This document shows, piece by piece, positions 11,357 to 22,974 of a stretch of DNA of 64,000 nucleotides. Numbering within the stretch: the stretch's first letter is position 1; every line of letters starts with the position of its first letter. This stretch comes from Sipunculus nudus (taxonomy: Eukaryota; Annelida; Sipuncula; Golfingiida; Sipunculidae): the NCBI GenBank assembly GCA_026874595.1, contig CM049317.1, forward strand, positions 22,642,882 to 22,706,881. Direction: 5' to 3'. The position numbers were made by a program, and so were the translations under genes. The notes under the pieces are model-generated. The model was not told the DNA's origin and ran no database searches. It saw only the letters and a program-made list of their open reading frames with translations.

Positions 11357-11603
11357 CTTTTTCAAAGTGTGTTCCAGCAAAATCATTCCAGCACACTGTC
11401 TCAGTGCATTCCCTGTGTAACATCTTGTCATGGTTCTGCGTGTGAGTAAACACGGTCCACGTGTGTCTGTTAAGCATAACAGTGCTACGTGACCGGATAT
11501 CCGGTTTTGACCAAGCGCGACTGCTCTCAAAAAAGGAGTTGTCCAAACTAGAAGGTCCAGGTATGGAATAAGTCCAAAATGAACGCGCACGATTGTAAGC
11601 CAT
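11357..11603 (-). CDS. Candidate first coding exon, unknown protein
   Basis: On the minus strand an ATG at 11603 opens 82 codons, rich in Trp, His, Arg and Ser (starts MAYNRARSFWTYSIPG, later MLNRHTWTVFTHTQNHDKM). It ends at a plausible donor (AAAAAG|GTAAAA). Base composition is richer in GC than its surroundings. No family is recognised and no following exon was found down to the BIR-kinase gene. A second frame is also open for 87 codons over the same interval, which lowers confidence. Confidence 0.35.
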
Positions 11604-11970
11604 TAGCGAAAAAGGAAAACGCAGGTTGCGTTCGCACCATTTTAATTTTTTTTTTATTATTAGTTAACAATCATTTACAAGCGTAAGCCAACAGGTAAAC
11701 GCAATATGTTAGTGGAAGGAATTGTTTTCTAATCATAAAAAAATGTTTGAAAAATAAACACAACCCGTGATCGAGTATTAATCGATAATTATATATATTT
11801 TTTCTCTGTTACCTTAAAATATGCTGTATACTAGAATACCTTTACTATTGACCCCAGTAAAGACTCTTACGTGTACATCGGTATTCATAAAGAAACAACA
11901 AGTTCACCCGCATCCAAGGTCGACTTGCCGTCGAACGATTGTTGGCTCCGCAAGGTTTTGTATTGGTATA

Positions 11971-11974
<4 letters not shown>

Positions 11975-12026
<52 letters not shown>
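11975..12026. repeat. (TA)n microsatellite
   Basis: A TA array with a diverged tail to about 12072. It produces several spurious Tyr/Ile-rich frames. Confidence 0.95.
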
Positions 12027-12027
<1 letters not shown>

Positions 12028-12947
12028 TGTATATATAGTATATAATATTCTGTAAATATATATATATATATACATTGTGCAAACATGAAATTTAAAATAA
12101 ATCCACTTCTTTGGTTGACTAAATAAAAATGTTAAACCAAATACTTTCGAATATCTGTTAAGGAGTGAACCATTTCTTATCATATCTCTTCTTTGTCCGC
12201 GGGATAATTGCTGTGCGTTTGGAACTTTTGGGTATTCTATGTAACATTATGAAGTACCTGGGTTCGGCTAGGGAGAAAATGCTATTAAGAGTATCTAGTG
12301 CCAGGGATAATGTATCTTATTAATCAAGGATTTAGTTGATGTTAATTTAAGTTTCACATCATTAATAGTGCAACAGAGATGATTATCTACTCTCATATTT
12401 CGTTCTTTGGTGCACTGGTCTTGCGATAGCGACGGTAAATATAGAAACAATCACCATTATATGTGTATATGATTTAATCATGAAAACATCCAAATTCATT
12501 TTAATGGGTGTCAGGACGTGAGTTTGCAAAGAACAACTTTGTTACAAACGCTACAGAAATGTTAACTGTTTAAAAGTAACAGCTGTTGCATTTTACTGAA
12601 CATCCAGGGTTTCATTTTTTTTAATTTATCCATCTTTATAATTAAGCTAAAATAATGGAACCTCCCATGGTTGTTTTTTTAGACAACGACAAAGTTTTAA
12701 GAAGCACACCTTACAATAAGGCAAAGTTAGGAAAACATTAGTCCCTTTTATTGAATAAATAGTGTACAGTGTAAGTAAAGTGATCCTTTGAACCATTGGT
12801 ATCGTTCAAATATATCATTATATAACTTTTCTGTCAGACGGTGCCATGTAGTTACTGCAGGGGCTGTATGATTGTGCTGTCACAGACGCTAAGAATATGA
12901 ACGTGGAACTAAAATACATGGGAGTGTAGACGTAAATTTTGTGGACC

Positions 12948-13027
12948 ATGTCAGCACCGGAGAAACTATCCACCCACCGGACACCGAAAGGTAAGTAGGC
13001 ATTTCAGGGGTCAGGTATAAATCTGTT

Positions 13028-13119
<92 letters not shown>

Positions 13120-13351
13120 CGATGAACGACGATAATATATAAAACGATGAAGAAAACCAACACTTCCTCAGGTGAGTGTTGTTAAAATGAACTTCAAATG
13201 AGCTAAGTTTTAACATCATTCATCTGAGGATCCGGTCCCATCCCGTGAAACAGTCTGTGTTGAAGTTACAGTATTGTTTTTCTTCACAGTTATATTGCTC
13301 TGGCCTTGTCTGAAGGCCATAGAGCACTTTTTATCAGAGGGTAACTCTACC

Positions 13352-13429
<78 letters not shown>

Positions 13430-16308
13430 TTACGGTCTCATTCAATTCGAACTTGACCGAAAAATGATGGGAGGTAGACACCCCAATTTTGAAAGAAAAA
13501 AATTAAATATACGGGCTAAACGAACATGATTTCAATCAATTTTCAATAGCAAAATAGCAATAGAAATATAGCAAAACAAACAGTATGATTTCCGAGTGTT
13601 AGTTTTGTTTACTATTTTAGTAACAAGATATGTATATGTCAGTGTGAACGATTACCACAAATTTAGGTCCGACTGCCCTGGCTGGTGTTTTTTTTTATTA
13701 TCACTGTAGTTTAGCATAAGACGTAAATAAAGTACGCATAGTTATATTATAATAAGAGAGTACGTACCAATGACGGAAATATTTTATATTTCCAAAGTTG
13801 ATGTGGCTCAGCAACTGGGACCATCCACTAATGAAATGTGCAGGGGTTTGAGCTCAATATTGTGTTTACATTTTTTTCAGTTTTAATTGGCCCCATTAAG
13901 GTCTGGTTAATAATAAAGGTTTTCATACCTTACTTAATTTAGGCTTTTATCATTCAGCAATATGTATAAAAAGCTGCGATATTCTTAAATTTCTGCTTTC
14001 AATTTTTATTGCTTTTAATCGTAATATATGTAGTGCATGAAACCATTTATGTATGCTGCAAATCTAAATTAGTTAAATTCTTGTTCCAATGCATGTTTAT
14101 AATTATTTCCATTTTGTGATTTGTCTGCACGCAATACACCAAGACTTTATAAATGTTTGGTCATGAATAAATATTTCAAGATACCTCGTTTCTATTGATT
14201 TAAACTACAAATCATCTGAATATCGCATCTGGTTGGTAGGAAACCTTTTAAAATGTTCTGTTTATTTTTCTTTAAGATCTTGAAAGAGGAGGTTATATTA
14301 ATCAAAAAGCCAAATATTCTTTTAATACTTAGTTCCCCTTCTTGGTTGAAAAAAAAAAATAAATCCGCTTAATTAAAATAGTCTCAGCTTGGTTTAGTAT
14401 CAAACAATTGCGTTAATCCAACTGATTGTCTCATAAAAATCTTTACTATTAAACCTTTACATATTTAAAAAAAAACGTGAAACCATGTAACTTTTTTATC
14501 AATATATAGCGCATAACAAGATATCACGAGGTAAAATGATGATTCAATAGCTGTAAATGTTTCCGTATCTGAATACTATAGGAGTTGTATATCCATATAC
14601 TACAATTCTATTTGTTGGACACAACCGCACTTGCTATGGCTTTATGCGTACCAGACTTTGGCCAAGCATTGCTCGATGTAGAAGGTATTCAAACACATTA
14701 TGTTTATTTACCACAATCAGGGTTTCACTTTAAACCAAGTATGTGTTCGCTTCTCTTGTGTTTTTATTACTTTGGTGTCCGTCGCTTAACAGAGTCAACA
14801 AATGAACCGCTACCATTTTCCCGAGTCAATCTTAACCTCCCACGTTTACTGAGTAAACAATTCATTCTTGCCGTTGAATAGCAATTCTGCAAATTATCAA
14901 AACATCACTTGCTATGTGTAAAAAAAAATGTCACCAATTCCATTTATATACACCTTTCATTTGTCACTCATATTTTATTTCTGTGCATGAACTTTTTTCC
15001 CTTGTATCCTTAATTGCAGTCATGAAAGCTTTGTTACATATATTTTGTTAATTATGTATGGTCAACATTTCACTGATTATGTAGAGTTAGAACAATTCTA
15101 TTCAACATAAACACCGTAGAGGGCAAATTTACTATGAATATCCTGAGTGGCGAACTCGTAGGACCTTGTTCACAGATTGCTTTCACTAGGTAATGTTTAT
15201 ATCAATTATGTATTTCCAAATAAGAAACAATATCAATACAAACACGATACAGGTAAAATATATGCTCGCGAGTTAAATATTGGCAAGTAAACGTTTGGAT
15301 TTAACTTCATACTGGGCTAGTTGTTAAGCCGATGTTGATTAATTATTAGGATGGTTAAAAATATTATGCCTGGCAAGGTATAGAGTATAGAACTCAAAAC
15401 CGAGATATCATCGGCAAGGATCATACCCCGGGAACAGCTGGATTGTCTGGGTCCGTCCCTAAGAATAGTGAGCTGTGTATCTCTTCAAAAGTTTGCGAAT
15501 GAAGCCTTATTATTCCGTATTTGGTGATTACACCAGAATATAATGACCTACATGTCATGCAGTCTGAAACGGACATTTTAACCTGTAGATTTAAACGGAG
15601 TTAAGTGGCAGTTACCCCAATATAATATTTAAAAAAAAAATAGGTAAGAAAAAGGCCTGTCTGGGACTAGATCCATGAGTTTCGATTTCCCGATTTTGAA
15701 ACTCCTACAGGGATTTGGAGCCTGGAACTGCCTAACCTTTTTACGATGATAAATATTTTATCTCAGAAGAAACTGATCAACATTTCTTGCTTTCTATATG
15801 TATTAAAACGTACCTTAGGATGAGGTGGAAGAATTAATTAGTGGACAATAAAAAAGAGTGAGTAGATTTTTCCCCGCTGATGTTCATATATATATTTGAA
15901 CCTTTTGCCCTCTATAACACCACTCTGATTTTTCATGTCAATCTCTGTTACCCAGACCCCCTGAGGGTGTAGCAAGCTCTCGTTTGTTTACACTAGCAAC
16001 CTTAGCCACGACAGGTGATCAATTAAGATGTCCACAAGTAAGTGATGGATCATAAGAATCTAAGTTTAATGTATATTGCCCAACCACTGAAACCATCATA
16101 ACAAGGTTCCTCCTACGAACTGAACATGACTTAGTGAGTAGCCTGAATTTCCCTGTGGATCTTTAGATACACTGTCACTATATATTTTTTGATTGCATAC
16201 AATCCAGAAACCTATGTGCAGGGTCCGTGTGTTTCAGGTTTGGCCTGACGATTCATATAATGATGAAACCAATAGTTGCCTAAGTTGTATGTTGGCTTGG
16301 TTCTTCAA

Positions 16309-16370
<62 letters not shown>

Positions 16371-19300
16371 GTGTGTGTGTATGCACATGTACATGCACTT
16401 TCACGACATCATTTCAAGTTGTCTATCAAGTCAAGTTGACTGCTGCTCAAACACGATCGTCTTGCTGTCACTTATCAGAGATATGGAGTCAGAGAAGAGA
16501 AAACCGACCGGTTTATGCTTTGATGACAAGCTGACTATGCTGGCGCGGCATGGCCGTGGTGACAAGCCGGCCAGAAACATATAGAGATAGAACATTCCCA
16601 TAAAACTAAGTCAGGAATTTAAACATGCGACTTCGGGCTAGGGCATTCAATATGTTTATTAACCTACGTTAGATCTGAAATTATAAATTATCCATTTTAA
16701 TTTGTAGGCTCCACGGTCGTTCGGAAACTTCTCATCCCTTGCCTTTCACTCTTGGTACGTGTGCCGCATTGGCGCCCCTATGGGCAGTTAGAGAAACTAT
16801 CCAAGCTTCATCAATGGCGATGATATTTGATTTTATCCTCCAGTTTACCCTTGAATTTAATGAAAAAAAGGGCACGCACGTATCTTAAAACAGGTTAGAC
16901 TGATCTTTACCCATCAAGCTCTGCAATAAATCCAAAATTCTCATATGTACATTACGGAGAACGAAAGGAACCACGGCGTTAATGGCGTTAAAATAATCAG
17001 AAACTGTCGTACAAACTCGCCGTTTGACCCCTGACCGATTTTCAGAAAACTCGTTTTTTTCCATCAGAAAAGCTTGTCCCCCGACGCTTTCGATAACAAC
17101 GGCGGTCTACCTGTACGTTGGTCTGAAGCAGTAATGAAGCAAGATGGGGTGAACAAACCTTCTACTCCTGCTGAGTGAACAGAGAGTTCGACTTAGATCG
17201 TTTATTGGCTGGCCCCTCGAAAACACCATACTGGTAGATGGCATGTCGAAGACAGGCTTCTATTTTACAGGTAGTTAGGCATTCTTTCTATTTGAGTTAA
17301 TTTAATTCCTTGTACAATGTGTATCAATGCCACAGTGTTGATTTTTTTTGTTATTTAGGGTTGTTTTGTGTTCAGTGCTGTATGGCGTGTATGTCTTTAC
17401 TGAAGAGATAAAAAAGAAATAAATAACAAATGTTTTAATGATGGTTTTATAGGGAGTGACATTCTTATAGCATTGTTTTTTTGTCTGTATGACAGAAAAT
17501 ACTTAAAATAAACTATTGGCCAAAGCAGTAGGCCCGAGATGTAAGTGGTTTGGCACACAATATCAAAGGGAATCAGCTTCTACCCCATATATAAATTTCA
17601 AGAAGAGGTCGGATGTAGAAACATACGGCTCCGACACATGAGATCATTCGAAAGGCACACGCACAAACTTAAGAATTTGTGTGCAAATGAATCTCGGGAT
17701 ACCTTTCACAGTAGGCTTAACTGTTTCGTTTTTATTAACTATAATGTTTATTTCCGGCATCAACCGATCTTATTTAATAAACAAATATATACTTATGTCA
17801 GAGTTTAAAAATGACGCTTTGGATAAACCTAAGTATTAATGGAATGCCTACCAAATCAGCAAATTACAGTGAACTCCCGCATGACGCCAACCCTTTAACA
17901 CGACCACTCCGCTAACACGACCACTTTTCTTGGTCCCAGAAATATCTTATATAAATTGTCATATAAAAAACTTCGGTAACACGACCACTCCGCCATCTCG
18001 ACCAAAGACCAGCTTTTTAGGTCCCGACCTTTGGATGTGGCCCCATATCACGACCACCGGCCCAACGATTGCGGCCCGTTGAGCAGATAACACGCTAATC
18101 GTCCAGCTTGGACTTAGATAATAGCCCTTAATTAATTAGCCGTATCACGACCACTGGCCTGTGGCGACCGCGGCTTGTTCAGCAGGTGACATGCTTATCG
18201 CCCAGTTTGGACTTAGACAACAGCCCGTGATTAATTAGCCGGGCACGTTTGAAAGCCTGCATTCATCTGCCCGGCCAAAGTGAGGCATATTTATAATGTA
18301 GCCCAAATTGTTAGCCAAATTAATCAACAGATTGTACATGGTCCGTTACATTGATTGTTGAGTACAGTTGCTGGATTAGCTTTAAACATACTGATCAAAA
18401 GAGTCTGGCGCACATAACTGAAACCACACGCCTAGAGTCAGGTGAGTAAAGTAAAGCTGTGACTTATCACATTTCAATGATCAAGCAGGAACCATATAAA
18501 TAACACTTAGAATTTGATGTGTTCTTTCTGTTCTCACTACGTGTTCGACAGCAGGCCATCTTCGTGTTAAGACCAATGCTGTAAGAATGATTTCAACGAC
18601 AACTGTTTGTTCCATTTGTGTATTTTATTTCTATGTGAATAAAAATTTTGAATCATATTTACTGACTTTTTCAGGATTTTGTGGGTCGGGGCGGGCCAAA
18701 AAAGAATCTCTGCCGGGCGGGGCGGGTGCGGGCTAAAAGGTGGGATATGCGGGGCGGGGCGGGTACATGAAATTTTAGTGCGGGTTTCTGCTAGCCGAAA
18801 ACATGGTTATATAGCGAGAAGAAGATCACATTTACTTATATGTAAAGCCTGCAGGTCTATTTATGTTCCTTCGGTTATTTAATTTTCTGAATTACTATAT
18901 TGCACTTGTGAAATATAAATTCCCTGAGTTTAAATATTGGACATTGTAAATATGTTCAAACTGCAGTTATGGTGTTAGATAAATATATGAATATGTTGAA
19001 TTTATAATTACTTTAAATATTTAAGGAGACCAATGGCAATATTTGATAAGTGTGTCCCAGTTAATGACATTTCAAGTGATATGGCAGTAAATAATTGTAT
19101 TTTCGTAAGTGGTAATTTATTTTTAAATAACAAAATGCAGTGTCAACAGTTCTTACCTGTGAAAAAACTGGAAAATGTCCTACCATCAACTAAACATAAT
19201 AACGCTATCTACTCAGATGGCAATTCATTATTAATATCTGAAAATAAATCATATTTTTTTTAGTTGGCTACCTTTTTGGTGGTCCCTTATGTTTATCTGC

Positions 19301-19495
19301 GGGTTGAATGCGGGCTGACTTTTGGTAAAAATGCGGGGCGGGGCTAGTGCGGGCTGAAAAATATATATGCGGGGCGGTTGCGGGTCGATATATTCTTTAT
19401 AGGTGCGGGTTTTACAACTGCGTGGCGGGCGGTTGCGGGCTGAAGTTACGTTTTGCGGGGCGGGTGCGGGCTCTAAAATCTGGCCCGCGCAGGGC

Positions 19496-19561
<66 letters not shown>

Positions 19562-20790
19562 TGATCATAAATAAATAATCATGAACAGGCGCTTTTGAGG
19601 GAAAGCAAAAGTATCCATGTGTATCATCCTTTATAATGTATTATTATTATTTTTTTGCCTGTTGTTTTATGAATTATTTCCTTCAGTGAATAATAAGATA
19701 CAGATTATATGGTCTGTTGAATAATGCACCGATAAATGACACAAAAAATTGGCTTGTCTAAGTCCTGTGTATTTTTGTTTTCAATTTGTTATTATTCTAA
19801 GATTTTTGGAAGAGGTATTGGCCTCCTTTTTTTTAATGTTCACTTAACTAAGTACTTTTTACATCTTCCATAACGGTTTCAGACTAGGTGAAAAGGGCTT
19901 ACATGCGATGATCCTGGTGTCAAACGGATTCGGTGCAACACTCCAACAGGCCCAGGTTGTGTCATCCCCGTTGTCTTGCCCGTAACTCCGAGCAACCCCC
20001 GAAAGGTGCTCTCGTTTGTTAGTTTTCCTACAGCACCTCTGTTGAGATCCGAACTCACGGTCTCCCGGCTATGAGTCCTAAGTTCTGCCCTTAGACCATG
20101 GAAGCCAGTAAGTGGCATCCCTGCCATCCTTATATTCCAATATTCACCTATGTCATTCCTGGTCGGTTACTGCTTTCAACTGTTATCATGCACCTCTTAA
20201 GTGGCCATTCCTCATAAATGCCCGATGTTGGTCTTGAGTTGTAGCGAGCGCTAGTAGAGTTGTCCTATATAGGGGGGGGGGGGGGGGCATTAATTTCCAT
20301 TCATCCTCCCTGAAGCCACAGATCCTGCGATTTATCGCAGAGGGGGTAGTTAAGCGCTATTTATCATTAACAATGGCAAACATCACAGACGAATGAGAAT
20401 TACCCTTTGAACCGTTGCAGATGAGGGCTTTCAACCGTAACGTGTGGCAACAGAACCTGTCGGTTCGTCTATTAATCAGGGCAAACAAGGTTTCATTTTA
20501 GGGTTTATAAATATCAGATTGTGATTATGTCAGGTCACGTGACACAGGTAAATGTATCTGACCTTTCCCTTCCTGGGTACATTTTTGTTTTCTGCTGAAT
20601 CATAATTCCTCTGTTGATGTCACAATAAAAACGGAATTATCGAAATACTCCTGTAGCCCGATATTTTTTAGCTTGTATAACTTATTGGTTTCGCGTAAAA
20701 TGCCTTAAAAATTAGATCATGCTACATAACATAGAAATGCTCTGGCCAGCCATCGAGCATTCTGCCATCTGTGTTTTCCAATACTAATGA

Positions 20791-20836
<46 letters not shown>

Positions 20837-22860
20837 ACTCAATACACCGAAGCTGAGGATGTAAGTATTAAACACGTTGGCGCAGTGAGCTGCTGCTACT
20901 AGTTCACGCCGATGTTAAAGTGGGTGTATGTTTACCCTCCATTAGGCTACTGTTGCACATGATCGGTACACAGCAGTACATATTATTTTTTTATACTTTA
21001 GGGAATAGGGATATTTAAACTTGTGTAAACCTATCTGTGTTTGGTTGCTTTTTGTTGAGTAATATGTGGTACTTCTCTTCCATACACGGATTTCACTGAA
21101 CCGATGATATGACATTGCTGGATAATTTTCAGGTGATTGAGTTATTACGTATAGGAATATAAGGAATATAAGTAGGTTTATTTGAGTTATGACCATGGAA
21201 ATGGTTTGCCTATTCGATCTGGGTAATCAACAGATCGAGATTCCTTGCACCATGTACACACAACATTAAATTATTGAGCAACAGCAAAGGGAAAACAGGC
21301 ATATCCCCCTTGCGCCAAGGGTCTGCTGAGGATATGCATGCACATATTAACACAGATGTGCCTTTGAGTGTGTACAGCTTTGAATTGCCCCTAATACTTA
21401 TGGCAGACTAGATTATTTCCACCAACAAAAAAAAAACACCAAGGCCACTTCGCGTATGTGTAATAGCATTTTGACTTTTAGATCATAACATTTTTGTTGA
21501 GAGTGTTAGTTTGAAATATATATTTATATATAGTGACGCGTTGCTACATTTAAGGAACATATCGGTACGACTTTCCGCACATTTGTTTATTTGCAGAAAC
21601 AGAACAAATCATAGAAAAACTTGAAGAACTTAGGGATTGCATGAAGACCAAGAAAGATTACACCTACATGTATTCGGATGATGCTTGCATCTTAGGGGAA
21701 GGAAGAGCACCAGTGGTGGGAAAGGGTATATGACGTTTGATGAATGATATTATATAAAACACAAAATGGGAATATTAGACATAATGTTCATTAACGCTCC
21801 ATCATGTTTGAAAATCAGCGGTAAACCATAATAATTCAGGTGAATTATAACACCAAGTTACATTTTAACTTTAACGAGGGAAATTCAATATTGATATTAT
21901 ACATAGTATTCCTAATTGCTCCTTCACCCCGTTTAAAACAGATTCGGTATTTAATTGGCATTTAAAATCAACATAGACATAAAGTTGTGTTCATTTTCTT
22001 TCCCAGAGCAAATTGCTAAACAACTTGTGTTCGAATTCAGTAGAGGGATGCCAAATTTAATATATGATGATCCCGTAATCGAAGTACACGGAAATATCGC
22101 CATCTCCTGGATGTTGAACAATCTAGTTAACAAGGATGGTGAAGTCTATTTTGAGGGCAAGTGAGTACGATCTCGCCCACACGCATATTCCCTGATTCCC
22201 TTTCCTCTCGGTCTTCCTTACTGTGTTTCCATTTTTCTCAGCCATACAAACACACATATACACCTTGCCGTCTCTCGTCCGTTTGCGGATTTCTCTCAGT
22301 CGGTCCGTTTGTCCGAACCTCACACTTCCTCTTTGTCTCATTTTCTACCCTGTTCCCCTCAAGTCTGTCTGTCTGGGTGGCTAACCACCCACCTTCATAT
22401 ACAAAAGAATATGCACGCAGCAGTCTGTCTCCATGCCAGTTACTCTCAGTCATTCATTCTCTTTGTTTTCCAGAAACTCTGTACCTTTCTGTCTGCGTGA
22501 GTGGCTTATTGCTCCCCCTCCCCTCTCTGTTTCTCGTTTTCTACGTGATTCAATCATTGAATCAAATAGTACATAACAAAATAAGTTGAAAATGAAAGAG
22601 AAAAATCAGTTAATAATTTATTGTTTAATCTTTTTTTTCTCCTTACTAAATAGTTTAAAGGATAGCATGACTGATATTTATATTTCATTCATTTTAGAAA
22701 GATAGTGTTATTAATCAGAAGGGGTATCACATATTCCGTAATTCGAAGGATTATCTGTCCACAGATGCATGTTTGTTTGGAAGAGGCATCCAGAACGCAA
22801 GGAATGGCAAATGCATATGTACAACTACGGAAGATGAAGTCCCGAAGCGAAGATCACAAT
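12948..22860 (+). CDS. SnoaL/DUF4440-like (NTF2-fold) protein gene, 4 exons
   Basis: Model: join(12948-12990, 21597-21725, 22007-22160, 22698-about 22860). Exon 1 (MSAPEKLSTHRTPK) ends in phase 1 at AAAG|GTAAGT. Each later junction keeps frame (phases 1, 1, 2). The assembled domain reads YMYSDDACILGEGRAPVVGK, then QIAKQLVFEFSRGMPNL, EVHGNIAISW, NKDGEVYFEGK and KIVLLIRRG. This follows the DUF4440/SnoaL pattern of a cone-shaped alpha+beta barrel. Such proteins are small, cytosolic and of varied, often unknown function. Linking exon 1 across an 8.6-kb intron is inference. The 3' end is unsettled: the frame runs into a TA array, so a further donor or a decayed end is likely. Confidence 0.6.
13030..13118. 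repeat. (TA)n microsatellite, interrupted
   Basis: Two TA arrays separated by TAATA, about 89 bp in all, just inside intron 1 of the SnoaL-like gene. Confidence 0.95.
13357..13425. repeat. (TA)n microsatellite
   Basis: About 34 TA units, in intron 1 of the SnoaL-like gene. Confidence 0.95.
13427..16310. other. Intronic AT-rich DNA, nothing recognised
   Basis: No domain, exon signature or repeat family could be supported. A 98-codon frame at 14585-14881 has neither a recognisable domain nor supporting splice context. Confidence 0.5.
16311..16370. repeat. (TA)n microsatellite with short GT tail
   Basis: A TA array followed by ATGTGTGTGTGTATG. Confidence 0.95.
16700..16850 (-). pseudogene. 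Possible Tc1/IS630-like (DDE_3) transposase relic
   Basis: A minus-strand frame reads NIIAIDEAWIVSLTAHRGAN, then AAHVPRVKGKG and a stop. The I-D-E..W and RG...VP..KG spacing resembles the second catalytic Asp region of IS630/Tc1-type transposases. No first Asp, terminal Glu or inverted repeats were located, so this is weak. Confidence 0.3.
17134..17270 (+). pseudogene. Frameshifted relic of a BIR first exon
   Basis: The ATG at 17134 opens MKQDGVNKPSTPAE and then TGA. Shifting one base gives EQRVRLRSFIGWPLEN and DGMSKTGFYFTG, ending at ACAG|GTAGTT. That is the same start, length, BIR half-domain and phase-1 donor as the exons at 24-213 and 9901-10069. One extra base destroys the frame, and no matching zinc-binding half was found downstream. 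It lies on the opposite strand to the intact array, inside intron 1 of the SnoaL-like gene. Confidence 0.75.
17867..18260 (+). mobile_element. Tigger-like element, left end and internal tandem repeat
   Basis: Begins after TA with CAGTGAACTCCCGC. Repeated AACACGACCACT text is related to the termini of the 7337-8545 element. Two copies of an approximately 95-bp unit follow (shared text: cagyttggacttagayaa, then ttaattagccg). The right end was not identified and no transposase frame is seen. Confidence 0.5.
18670..19497. repeat. G-rich GCGGGGCGGGTGCGGGC-type repeat arms
   Basis: Two G-rich stretches (18675-18795 and 19297-19490) enclose AT-rich DNA. The left stretch has runs fitting a G-quadruplex (18715-18732). 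The right stretch ends gcgcagggctctaa next to a TA array. This may be the subterminal part of a non-autonomous hAT-type element, but true termini were not established. A 76-codon frame at 19033-19263 lies between the arms and is unassigned. Confidence 0.4.
19499..19557. repeat. (TA)n microsatellite
   Basis: About 29 TA units, abutting the G-rich repeat. Confidence 0.95.
19880..20115 (-). mobile_element. tRNA-derived SINE
   Basis: On the minus strand: a tRNA-like head with GGTCTAAGGGCAGAAC (A-box region) and GAGTTCGGATCTC (B-box region). It is followed by the family core ggttgctcggagttac and a tail ending near gtttgacaccaggatc. The same core is in the copies at 27848 and 39549. Confidence 0.7.
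20272..20287. repeat. Poly-G tract
   Basis: A run of 16 G, one of many homopolymeric G/C runs in this window. Confidence 0.9.
20800..20834. repeat. (GT)n microsatellite
   Basis: A pure GT array following a short TA run. Confidence 0.95.
20835..21170 (+). repeat. Interspersed repeat, uninterrupted copy
   Basis: Text such as tagttcacgccgatgttaaa and catgatcggtacacagc recurs at 54830-55010, and tatgtggtmcttct...gatttcactgaac recurs at 56470-56520. Here the two halves are contiguous; in the other copy they are 1.4 kb apart. Confidence 0.65.
21597..21725 (+). CDS. SnoaL-like gene exon 2
   Basis: Acceptor TTATTTGCAG, donor AAAGG|GTATAT. It encodes an acidic helix (ETEQIIEKLEELRDCMKTKK) followed by YTYMYSDDACILGEGRAP, the 'tdDavl..pg.p' strand typical of DUF4440/SnoaL. 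Phase 1 in and 1 out. Confidence 0.65.
22007..22160 (+). CDS. SnoaL-like gene exon 3
   Basis: Acceptor TTTCTTTCCCAG, donor GGGCAA|GTGAGT. It encodes EQIAKQLVFEFSRGMPNL (the helix with the usual G.p. turn), EVHGNIAISWML and LVNKDGEVYFEGK. This is the core beta-sheet segment of the fold, and 'EVHGdtA' is the most characteristic block of the family. Phase 1 in, 2 out. Confidence 0.7.
22698..22860 (+). CDS. SnoaL-like gene exon 4 (last recognised)
   Basis: After ATTTTAG the phase-2 frame reads KKIVLLIRRGITYSVIRRII, which aligns by length with the last two strands of the family (GK.VVI.KK.....Y.I..D). The expected Trp/Lys-rich and Asp positions are poorly kept. An alternative frame is also open for about 55 codons (with GYHIFRNSKDYLSTD) and would be reached by a downstream acceptor. 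The coding end is uncertain because the frame enters (TA)n. Confidence 0.45.
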
Positions 22861-22883
22861 TCAGTTTTTTCTAGCTTTTTTCA

Positions 22884-22892
22884 TATATATTT

Positions 22893-22960
<68 letters not shown>
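22884..22960. repeat. (TA)n microsatellite, interrupted
   Basis: TA runs broken by ATAAATAT. It creates a spurious Ile/Tyr-rich C-terminus for exon 4 of the SnoaL-like gene. Confidence 0.95.
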
Positions 22961-22965
<5 letters not shown>

Positions 22966-22974
22966 ATAACTTGA

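Larger units (their letters stand above)
19715..20590 (-). repeat. Long interspersed repeat copy A (carries a SINE)
   Basis: Matches 39363-40385 in order and on the same strand. Shared text includes gaataatgcac, a minus-strand SINE, a poly-G or poly-C tract, and gtcaggtcacgtgacacagg near the end. No coding capacity. Confidence 0.65.

Noticed and set aside
14585-14881. A 98-codon frame
   Set aside because: No recognisable domain, composition typical of chance, intronic position.
22161-22589. A 142-codon Ser/Leu-rich frame
   Set aside because: It lies in a pyrimidine-rich intron of the SnoaL-like gene, directly after a GTGAGT donor, and has no motif.
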